A DNA stretch of 13,120 nt from DAOVQB01 sp023128935 (lineage in GTDB: Bacteria; Eisenbacteria; RBG-16-71-46; CAIMUX01; WJJG01). The stretch lies in contig DAOVQB010000127.1 in NCBI GenBank assembly GCA_030628905.1, positions 1 through 13,120 on the forward strand, read 5' to 3'. The notes under the pieces are model-generated. The model was not told the origin of the DNA. It searched no databases and saw only the letters and a program-made list of their open reading frames with translations. This document shows, piece by piece, positions 7,186 to 13,120 of this stretch (its first letter is position 1; every line of letters starts with the position of its first letter). The translations under genes were made by a program, and so were the position numbers.

Positions 7186-8388
7186 CTACGCGACGGGTTT
7201 GAGGGTCAAGGGTCCCGACCAGGGTTCCTCGCCGGTCGTTCGATAGCGGACCGACCCCGGGAGCGATTCATCTTCGGCCTCAAGCGGTGCCGATGGGATA
7301 TTTAGCGCCGTGCCCGCGAGAGCCAGCGATAGGCAGACAGCGCGCACGACATGACCGGGCTGGATGAGGCTTGCACAGACCGTGTGCGGACACGGCTTAT
7401 TGGGCAGGCACGGAGAGCAAGGGATCTGGGGTTGCAGCAGGAAGTGTCCGGGGCCGTAGGGACCGGTTTCCTCCGCATGCGCCGTTGTCCAGAAGAGCGC
7501 CACTACACGTGTCCCGACAGCAGCGGCGACGTGCATGGGGCCCGTATCAGGGGTGATGAGCAAGTCGCATTGCGCCAGTAGGGCCTTGAGGAGAGGCCAC
7601 GGTGTTTTTCCCTCCAGACGGATCACCCGCGTGGGATCCTCAAGCCCGGCGATCAGGGCGTCGCCAACCTGTTTCTCCGATTGCGTTCCGAAGACCATCA
7701 GGTAGACGCGTCGATCCCGCAGGAGCGGTTCAGAGATCCGCAGCATCTGCTCCGGGTTTCCCCGCCTCAAACGGCTGGAGGCCCCAGATTGGATACCAAT
7801 GAGAATCCGATCGGGGTCCAGTGCGGCGTGCTCCAGGATCTGGACCGCCCGGTCGCGGGAGGCCCGATCGACGGGCAGGTGGAGCCGATCATTCTCGATC
7901 GGGAGGCCCGAGACATGAAAGGAATGGTCGACCAGATTTATCGCTCCTGCTCTTCGGCTTGTGCGGATCGTCTCAGCGTAGGCTCGGGAAGCATCATCCT
8001 GAACGATCTCATCGAGTGCCGGATCATAGTGCGGCCCGCTGATCCGGGGGGCCCCGCAGAGGCCCGCAATCACGGCCTCGATGGCAGAGGCTTGCCGGTT
8101 GATGATCCAATCGAATCGCTTGGCCTTTAGACGGCGGATGAGCGGTCCAAGCGCTTCGACCTGGCGGGAGATGCTTCCCGGGGAGTTGCCATATTGCGCC
8201 AGGATCTTTGCCTTCGGGAATCTATGGATCTGGTCGATCCACGGGTGATCTGCCAGCACGCGGGCGAAACCCTCTTCCACCAGCAGGTGGATCGCCGCGC
8301 CGCGGTGGTGCCTGCGCAGGGCTCCTAGAAGAGGCGTGATCTGGACCAGATCACCGAGCCGATGGCTCCGGATGACCAGGATTCTCAT
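7186..8388 (-). CDS. Glycosyltransferase family 9 protein, heptosyltransferase-like
   Basis: GT9 enzymes such as WaaC and WaaF transfer ADP-activated heptose to the inner core of LPS at the cytoplasmic face of the inner membrane. This 400-residue protein has the GT-B layout: MRILVIRSHRLGDLVQITPL at the N-terminus, with Asp13 at the position of the WaaC catalytic Asp, then the acceptor domain, then a second Rossmann half from about 195 (ILIGIQSGASSRL). ITPDTGPMHVAAAVGTRVVA (278-297) is the GT9 donor-site signature. A cysteine cluster follows (IPCSPC, KPCPHTVC; Cys324, 327, 333, 338), as in many WaaC/WaaF relatives. The last 45 residues extend beyond the family core and look unstructured. The start has GAGGAG about 6 nt upstream. 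The true sugar could be heptose or another; GT9 members in non-proteobacteria are not all heptosyltransferases. It converges on uppP. Confidence 0.9.
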   Translation of the reverse strand: MRILVIRSHRLGDLVQITPLLGALRRHHRGAAIHLLVEEGFARVLADHPWIDQIHRFPKAKILAQYGNSPGSISRQVEALGPLIRRLKAKRFDWIINRQASAIEAVIAGLCGAPRISGPHYDPALDEIVQDDASRAYAETIRTSRRAGAINLVDHSFHVSGLPIENDRLHLPVDRASRDRAVQILEHAALDPDRILIGIQSGASSRLRRGNPEQMLRISEPLLRDRRVYLMVFGTQSEKQVGDALIAGLEDPTRVIRLEGKTPWPLLKALLAQCDLLITPDTGPMHVAAAVGTRVVALFWTTAHAEETGPYGPGHFLLQPQIPCSPCLPNKPCPHTVCASLIQPGHVVRAVCLSLALAGTALNIPSAPLEAEDESLPGSVRYRTTGEEPWSGPLTLKPVA

Positions 8389-8533
8389 CGCTCACTCCTC
8401 GATGCCTGAGGTGATCCGTTAGGGGGCCCTCTTGCGCGCCCGGGATCCATACGGGAGGGCCATGCGACCCTCGAGCAGTCGCGGAATGTATCGTCCGTTT
8501 GCAGAGCCATCCTGGGGTACTTTTTGGGGATCA

Positions 8534-8568
8534 AGATGGGCGCCATCCGCAGTAGATGGCGCCCATCT
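8534..8568. repeat. Perfect 14-bp inverted repeat (strong hairpin)
   Basis: The arms AGATGGGCGCCATC (8534-8547) and GATGGCGCCCATCT (8555-8568) are exact complements around a 7-nt loop. Neither strand has a T-run after the stem, so it does not look like an ordinary rho-independent terminator. On the minus strand it sits between the micro-ORF and the GT9 start, within the GT9 leader if the promoter at 8592-8618 is used. Confidence 0.85.
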
Positions 8569-8591
8569 AGGTAGGGCACTGAAGGCGGCCC

Positions 8592-8618
8592 TCGATACCG
8601 GACTGACTGTTATGTCAA
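8592..8618 (-). promoter_or_regulatory. Possible promoter for the GT9 gene
   Basis: On the minus strand a perfect TTGACA (8618-8613) precedes TATCGA (8597-8592), but the 15-nt spacer is shorter than ideal. Transcription from here would include the 8534-8568 hairpin in a GT9 leader of about 200 nt. The -35 match is strong and the rest is weak. Confidence 0.25.
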
Positions 8619-8638
8619 GCGCAAGCTGTCGGGGGAAC

Positions 8639-8698
8639 CTAGCGACGCAGCCACCAAAAAATGTCGACCAGAATCAGAGAGATCAGTGCAGTTAGCAT
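8639..8698 (-). CDS. Candidate 19-residue hydrophobic micro-protein
   Basis: An ATG at 8698 opens a frame of 19 codons ending in TAG, encoding MLTALISLILVDIFWWLRR. A consensus Shine-Dalgarno GGAGG (8707-8711) lies 8 nt upstream, the best in this spacer. The peptide is one hydrophobic helix of about 14 residues (one Asp inside) capped by two Trp and two Arg, which is the pattern of small bacterial membrane peptides: helix in the inner membrane, positive end in the cytoplasm. A 9-bp stem-loop (8723-8746) lies just ahead of the ribosome binding site and a 14-bp hairpin lies downstream. It could be a membrane micro-protein, a type I toxin-like peptide or a leader peptide of the GT9 gene. No homologue is recognised, and frames this short arise by chance, so the case rests on the ribosome binding site and the amphipathic pattern. 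Confidence 0.4.
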   Translation of the reverse strand: MLTALISLILVDIFWWLRR

Positions 8699-8722
8699 GG
8701 TGAGAACCTCCGTTTCCTCTGC

Positions 8723-8746
8723 CCGGGGTGCGCACAGGCACCCCGG
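8723..8746 (-). promoter_or_regulatory. Stem-loop in the presumed leader of the micro-ORF
   Basis: CCGGGGTGC (8723-8731) pairs perfectly with GCACCCCGG (8738-8746) across a 6-nt loop. On the minus strand its 3' arm ends 11 nt before GGAGG, so it could stabilise the transcript or influence access to the ribosome binding site. On either strand no T-run follows it. Confidence 0.5.
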
Positions 8747-8894
8747 CTAGCCACAGCCCGTTCTCTACTGAACCCCACAACCCAAACGCCACCCAACTGC
8801 ACAATGGATCGGCATACCCAGGGTCAACCTGAGGAGAATCTCGAATTTTTTGTAGCAATCCAAAGCGAAGTGTATGAAACCACGACCCAGGTCC

Positions 8895-8924
8895 TTGACG
8901 GGAACCCTGCCGCCGCCTTAGCGT
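8895..8924 (+). promoter_or_regulatory. Candidate promoter for the PP2C phosphatase gene
   Basis: TTGACG (8895-8900) and TAGCGT (8919-8924) are 18 nt apart. The -10 keeps the first T, the A and the last T only. The predicted start near 8931 gives a leader of about 30 nt that includes the AAGGGAG ribosome binding site at 8947-8953. Confidence 0.4.
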
Positions 8925-8960
8925 GTCCTATACGGAGCTCTCGCGCAAGGGAGTGGGCCA

Positions 8961-11432
8961 ATGAATACCCAACGCAAGCAGCGCATCACGCGGGTCATCC
9001 TAGGGATCTTGGCTGTGCTGACCCTCTCGGGTCAGATCCTTGAGGCGGAGCGTGCCCCCAAATTGCCGGCCCCCACGATGACACTTCGCGACCAGCGGGT
9101 GCTTTCCCTCGTTGCGGGTGGCGCCGCAGAGCGTGCGGGGGTACGGGTGGGGGATATCATTTGCATGGTTGGGTCCATGGAGGTGACCCCCGCCCGCGGG
9201 GCCAGGGCGCTCCTGAAGCGCTTTGAGACCGGCGATGAAATCCGTCTGACGCTCTTGCGAGATGGGCAGTCGCTGCGCGTGAGCTTCATTGCGCCCGCCG
9301 CCACACAGATCGATATCCTCTGGCGCTACGCCATAGCGGGAGTAGGGATCCTTACTGTCCTCATAGGCATTGTGACCTACTACAAGAAGCCTCGCCAACT
9401 CACGCTCATTTTCGCAGGCGTCTGCTTTAGCATGGGATACCTCGTCCAGATCCCGTATGTACCTCCCTTGGAGTGGATGCTGCTCGCGCGCGACGTGTTC
9501 CTCGATGGACTCTCGTTTCTGTTCCCTCCGCTCTTTGTGCATCTGTTTCTGCTCTTCCCGTTCCGTCACGCCATCCTGGAAAGGCGACCGCGCTTTCCCT
9601 TCCTGTTGTATCTCCCGAGCTTACTGATGATCTTTGTTTTCCAATCCACGCAGTACTTGCTTCCAGGATTCTACCGCGATCACTCGCTGTACGAACTGAG
9701 CCACATGAGTGCGGTCGCCGTTTGGGTTGCGGGCATCGGTGGTGGGCTCTGGCTTTTTGTGCGCTCCTATCGCCGTGCCCGGAGTGAGATCTTACGGGCG
9801 AAAGTACGCGTGGTTCTCTGGGGGACTGCGCTGGGACTGCTTCCTATTGTACTCGTCCTCATCGAGCACCAGTTGAGGCCGGAGCGCACGGTCCCTGGTG
9901 AGCGCCTGGCGGGGCTGTCCATTGTTCTGATCCCGCTGAGCTTTGGGTATGCGATCGTGCGCCACGGTATTTTTGATGCCACGCACATCGTGCGCCGGAG
10001 TCTTGGGTTCACAGTCTTGGCTGCGCTGATCTTGGTCACCTACTTCGGTGCCTATCTCATGCTGCGCGAGCTGCTGACTCCCTGGCGGCAGATCTCTCCC
10101 CTCTGGATTTCCTTCCTCAGCATGCTGGCTGTGGGGGTTGCTCTGCTCATGGTTCAGGGACACTTGCAGGCATTGTTCAGGAAAGCCGGGGGAACCGAAC
10201 GCAGGGATCATCACAGATTTCACTACGATCTGGTCCAGGCGCTTAGCGGATTGAGGGATCGAGAGCCGCTGGTACGGGTCATCACCGAGTTCACCGGCGA
10301 AGCGCTCAGTTCCAGGCGTGTCGCTTTCTTCGAGGCTATCGATGGGGGGAGTCTCGAAGCGACCTACCTCGATGGCGTTAGAATCCAGGATCTGTGTCGA
10401 CATCGCATCAGCTCGAACCTGAGCCGGAAACTGGAAGGCATCACGGAACCGATCGATCGGGGGGACCTCGAGACCGACCTTCCGTTTGGCTATATGTCCC
10501 CCTCAGATCACGAGATCTTCCAGGCGCTCAATACGCAGGTGATTGTGCCCCTACGTTCCAAGGAAGCCTTGCGGGGATTGCTGTTTGTGGGCGATCAGAT
10601 GCTGGGGGAACCGTTCACCGCCGACGATCTCCGGCTGGCCGAGACAGTTGCCACCGAGGGCAATATTGCGCTTGAGAATTCGGTTCTACAGGAGCGGGCT
10701 AAGGAAGGCGACCAGTGGCGCCGCGAGGTTGATGTGGCGCGCGATCTTCAGGAACGCCTGCTCCCCAATCAGATGCCGCAGGTGGAATCGCTTGAGATCA
10801 GCGGCTTCTCGATTCCAGCAAAGGGCGTGGGGGGCGACTACTTCGACTGCTTCCGAACACCGTGGGGCGAGATCGTGCTGGCCATTGGGGACGCTTCGGG
10901 CAAGTGGGTCTCCGGCGCCATTCTGATGGCCAATTTGCAGGGGCTCGTAAAGGGTGAGAGCAACCGGAGAGAAGGGCCGGCCAAGATCGTGGGACGCATC
11001 AATCGCCGCTTCTCGGAGATGAACAAGCCGGAGCGCTATATCACCTTCTGCCTGGCCCGCATCGATCCGCTGACGGGTGTGGTGGCTTACTGCAATGCAG
11101 GCCACCCCAGCATGCTCCTCGTCCGGGCCGGCGGTGACATCGAAGAGCTGACCCTGGGCGGGCTCCCTTTGGGAATCCGGTCCCACGCCAACTACATCGG
11201 GGGCAGTTCGGTTATGCACGCCGGGGATCTGCTCCTCCTGTACACCGACGGGATTACCGAACGCCAGCGCGGTGAAGAACTCTTCGGCGAGGAAAGGCTC
11301 CAGAAAATCATCCTGAAACATCAGCGGCTGAGCGCCAGGGCCCTTCAAGAGCTGGTGCTTGCCACTGTGCAGGATTTTGCCCCCACACCCCTTGATGACG
11401 ATACGACACTGCTGCTCGTCAAGATGCTGTAG
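8961..11432 (+). CDS. PDZ / multi-TM / GAF / PP2C (SpoIIE-RsbU type) phosphatase
   Basis: This 823-residue membrane protein ends in a PP2C phosphatase of the kind that dephosphorylates anti-sigma antagonists in partner-switching pathways. Domains in order: a signal-anchor helix (9-27); a PDZ domain (about 36-112, with the GGAAERAGVRVGDII loop), predicted periplasmic; about nine hydrophobic segments between 119 and 399, including the FVHLFLLFPF stretch seen in PDZ-7TM proteins; a GAF-like domain (about 425-575); a short helical linker; and the phosphatase (595-823). Metal-binding motifs are present: GGDYFD (624-629), GDASGKW (643-649), CNAGHP (711-716), YTDGITE (761-767) and LDDDTTLLLV (811-820). 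GDASGKW differs from the usual GDVSGKG at two positions, but the Asp is kept. The start is set by AAGGGAG 7 nt upstream. No RsbV/RsbW-type gene is adjacent, so its target is encoded elsewhere. It probably links an envelope signal to sigma-factor or c-di-GMP-type control. Confidence 0.93.
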   Translation: MNTQRKQRITRVILGILAVLTLSGQILEAERAPKLPAPTMTLRDQRVLSLVAGGAAERAGVRVGDIICMVGSMEVTPARGARALLKRFETGDEIRLTLLRDGQSLRVSFIAPAATQIDILWRYAIAGVGILTVLIGIVTYYKKPRQLTLIFAGVCFSMGYLVQIPYVPPLEWMLLARDVFLDGLSFLFPPLFVHLFLLFPFRHAILERRPRFPFLLYLPSLLMIFVFQSTQYLLPGFYRDHSLYELSHMSAVAVWVAGIGGGLWLFVRSYRRARSEILRAKVRVVLWGTALGLLPIVLVLIEHQLRPERTVPGERLAGLSIVLIPLSFGYAIVRHGIFDATHIVRRSLGFTVLAALILVTYFGAYLMLRELLTPWRQISPLWISFLSMLAVGVALLMVQGHLQALFRKAGGTERRDHHRFHYDLVQALSGLRDREPLVRVITEFTGEALSSRRVAFFEAIDGGSLEATYLDGVRIQDLCRHRISSNLSRKLEGITEPIDRGDLETDLPFGYMSPSDHEIFQALNTQVIVPLRSKEALRGLLFVGDQMLGEPFTADDLRLAETVATEGNIALENSVLQERAKEGDQWRREVDVARDLQERLLPNQMPQVESLEISGFSIPAKGVGGDYFDCFRTPWGEIVLAIGDASGKWVSGAILMANLQGLVKGESNRREGPAKIVGRINRRFSEMNKPERYITFCLARIDPLTGVVAYCNAGHPSMLLVRAGGDIEELTLGGLPLGIRSHANYIGGSSVMHAGDLLLLYTDGITERQRGEELFGEERLQKIILKHQRLSARALQELVLATVQDFAPTPLDDDTTLLLVKML

Positions 11433-11587
11433 GTAGTGTGTCTTGGCTCGGAGTTCAAGTGGAAGCGAGGTTCGCCATCCCACGCGCTGCAGACGAAACG
11501 TCCCGGTCGCATGGGATATTCCCTCGAAGGCGAGATGCCTTTGTCGTATGACCCTTTCGGCGCCAGCAGGTATGCTGCCAGCAAGCA

Positions 11588-12994
11588 CTACTTCAGCAGA
11601 AGGCATTTCCTGCTGTCGACCATTAGGCCCCCAATGTTCAATCTGTAGAAGTATGTCCCTGATCGGACCTGCATTCCATGCTCGTCTCTTCCATTCCAGA
11701 CTGTGCGATACAAGCCCGCATCCAGTTTGCCTTTTAGTAGGGTCCTTACAAGTTGCCCCCTGACATTGAAGACTTCGATTGACGCTTTTGCGTTCTCTTC
11801 GAGAACGAAGCTCACCGTTGTAGTTGGATTGAAGGGGTTAGGGTAGTTGTCTAAATGAATGGAAGTATTGACTGAGGATGGGGTGATCTCGTCTTCGATG
11901 CGCGCCTCTATTCTCGGGCTGGCGTAGTCAAGGCTTACATCGTTCTGATCGTAGTAGCATATGCGAGGGTATTCATGACTATCCAAGGCGATCCGGCAGT
12001 TCCAACCACCTCCCAAAGGCTCATTCACTACCTCGTTGTGCCAATATGAGCCATCCCAATACTTGTACCATACATTCCAGTTGTTGCCGACCGCTTGGTA
12101 ATAGACGATGTGCGGATAGTCCTGACTATCTAATACAAGCCAGCTATAGGCGCCACCATAATTGCCTGTGACTGTTGTAATGATCCAATCCGAACCATCC
12201 CATCTTGCGTATCTCAAGGTGTTGTTGAACATATAGTATGTTATGTGAGGATAGCATTGACTGTCCAGGGCCAATGAAACATCTATACTTCCGACATTGC
12301 CCCCGAAGTTGTCTACGTTGTGGAAATCCCAGCCAGTGCCATTCCATCTTACGTAGTCTAGGTTATGGCCCTCTCCGTAATAGGCGATACAAGGGTAATC
12401 AAAAGAGTCAAGTTGGAGTGATGTGCACCAGCCAAACCCGTAGTTCACGACTTCGACGTCCCATTCTTGGCCGTCCCAGGATGCGTATTTCAGGCAGTCA
12501 TAGTACTTGTCATAATAGCTGATATGTGGACAGCCCAGGCTGTCGAGTTTCAGAGAACAGAATTCACCGACCCATCCAGATTCATTGTCCACCACTTGGA
12601 TGTCCCAGGATGTTCCCGTCCAGTGAGCGTACTTGAGACAGTAGCTGGAGGCTTCATCTCCAAGATAGCAGATGTGGGCATGGCCGTTTTCATCCAACGC
12701 AAGTGAGCAGGTCTCGCCGGCGAATTGTGTCCTGTATGACTGATCCACCATTGTGATTTCCCAGCCTGTTCCATTCCAAAAGGCATATCTGAGCGTGCTT
12801 GGTGGCGTAAGGTTGCCGGGCCGGCCTATGAAATAGGCGCTATGGGGATAGTCAAGATCGTCAAGAGCAAGAGAAATGTAATGTCGATACTGATGGATAA
12901 GGTCAGGATCAACGACATCCAATTGCCAGTCATATGCAGCGACCGTGCCTGAGAGGACAAGCATCAATACGGCGAGAGAGAGTGATGTTTTCAT
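11588..12994 (-). CDS. Secreted seven-bladed beta-propeller with FlgD-like/T9SS-type C-terminal sorting domain
   Basis: This 468-residue exported protein has a signal peptide (MKTSLSLAVLMLVLSGTVAA, cleavage near 20). About seven repeats follow, starting near residues 42, 98, 148, 193, 241, 286 and 335. Each carries L-x-LD-S-x-x-YPHI-x-YY, then L-x-YA-x-WDG-x-x-W and x-VV-D/N. The seventh lacks its WDG-x-W strand, while the mature N-terminus starts with DWQLDVVD, so the ends can close the ring by the usual Velcro exchange. Residues 383-468 (NYPNPFNPTTTVSFVLEE through YFYRLNIGG to KCLLLK) form the FlgD-Ig-like domain that acts as a type IX-type sorting signal in FCB bacteria. Start 12994 is preferred to an in-frame ATG at 13021, because AAGGAG (13001-13006) is 6 nt upstream and the signal peptide begins there. 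Base composition is visibly more AT-rich than its neighbours. The ligand is unknown. It converges on the PP2C gene across 155 nt with no clear terminator. Confidence 0.88.
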   Translation of the reverse strand: MKTSLSLAVLMLVLSGTVAAYDWQLDVVDPDLIHQYRHYISLALDDLDYPHSAYFIGRPGNLTPPSTLRYAFWNGTGWEITMVDQSYRTQFAGETCSLALDENGHAHICYLGDEASSYCLKYAHWTGTSWDIQVVDNESGWVGEFCSLKLDSLGCPHISYYDKYYDCLKYASWDGQEWDVEVVNYGFGWCTSLQLDSFDYPCIAYYGEGHNLDYVRWNGTGWDFHNVDNFGGNVGSIDVSLALDSQCYPHITYYMFNNTLRYARWDGSDWIITTVTGNYGGAYSWLVLDSQDYPHIVYYQAVGNNWNVWYKYWDGSYWHNEVVNEPLGGGWNCRIALDSHEYPRICYYDQNDVSLDYASPRIEARIEDEITPSSVNTSIHLDNYPNPFNPTTTVSFVLEENAKASIEVFNVRGQLVRTLLKGKLDAGLYRTVWNGRDEHGMQVRSGTYFYRLNIGGLMVDSRKCLLLK

Positions 12995-13007
12995 TATGAT
13001 CTCCTTG

Positions 13008-13064
13008 GTGCCGCGGCCCATAAATATAGTGGCTGAATGCCACGGTATTTATGGGCCGCGGCAC
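13008..13064. repeat. Long 57-nt hairpin adjoining the ribosome binding site of the propeller gene
   Basis: GTGCCGCGGCCCATAAATA (13008-13026) is an exact 19-bp complement of 13046-13064. Inside it, GTGGC (13029-13033) pairs with GCCAC (13039-13043) around a 5-nt loop, so the whole element folds into one near-perfect stem. On the minus strand it ends one base before AAGGAG of the propeller gene. No T-run follows on either strand, so it is not a standard terminator. It may be a 5'-UTR stabiliser, a processing site, a protein-binding operator or a small mobile palindrome. Positions 13065-13120 beyond it show nothing I can support. Confidence 0.9.
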
Positions 13065-13120
13065 TTGGGTTATGCGCAGGGGAAAAGGCCCTCGGTGTTG
13101 ATGCTGTGAACCATGACGAG

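Noticed and set aside
8799..8827. TTGACC on the minus strand as a promoter for the micro-ORF
   Set aside because: At 17-nt spacing the -10 would be TTGTGC, which has almost no consensus bases.
13070..13120. Possible 3' end of a minus-strand gene (LVMVHSINTEGLFPCA then stop)
   Set aside because: Only 16 codons are visible, which is easily open by chance; the sequence beyond 13120 would decide it.
1..13120. CRISPR array, tRNA, rRNA, insertion sequence or prophage genes
   Set aside because: No regularly spaced repeats, cloverleaf with CCA-type ends, transposase or phage motifs were found on either strand.

Overview
The window is high-GC bacterial DNA carrying eight protein-coding genes that I can support, one broken gene and one candidate micro-ORF. 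The organism is most likely an uncultivated member of the FCB superphylum (Eisenbacteria/Latescibacteria/WOR-3 type). This is inference, resting on a secreted protein with a YPNPFNPTT-type (FlgD-like / type IX sorting) C-terminus, an MglA-type GTPase, a PDZ-multi-TM-GAF-PP2C phosphatase and LPS-type glycosyltransferases in one stretch.

Layout. Positions 1-894 hold no gene I can support. Positions 895-2168 hold a type IV toxin-antitoxin-like pair: an AbiEi-family antitoxin that is out of frame (at least one frameshift, at a run of four C) overlapping an intact AbiEii-family nucleotidyltransferase. A divergent GT-B-like protein lies on the minus strand (2165-3190) and touches the AbiEii gene tail to tail; its translation start region is duplicated in tandem. 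The plus strand then carries an MglA-like GTPase with a 280-residue low-complexity C-terminal extension (3494-4930). Next comes a promoter followed by a tightly coupled TPR protein-uppP pair (5132-7081). A GT9 heptosyltransferase-like gene runs back on the minus strand (7186-8388).

The 572-base divergent spacer 8389-8960 is structured. It contains a perfect 14-bp hairpin, a candidate promoter, a 19-residue hydrophobic micro-ORF with a consensus GGAGG, a second hairpin in its leader, and the promoter of the next gene. A large membrane phosphatase of the RsbU/SpoIIE type follows (8961-11432). Last, on the minus strand, is a lower-GC secreted seven-bladed beta-propeller with a C-terminal sorting domain (11588-12994), preceded by a 57-nt hairpin beside its ribosome binding site.

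How the genes fit together. Most genes concern the cell envelope and its polarity: lipid-carrier recycling (UppP), LPS or other glycan transfer (GT9 and the GT-B-like protein), spatial regulation (MglA-like GTPase), envelope sensing coupled to a PP2C phosphatase, and a secreted surface protein. The AbiEi/AbiEii remnant is an unrelated accessory module. No known defence or biosynthetic system is complete here. The items most worth checking are the broken antitoxin beside an intact putative toxin, the micro-ORF between two hairpins, the extended MglA, and the hairpin ahead of the propeller gene.
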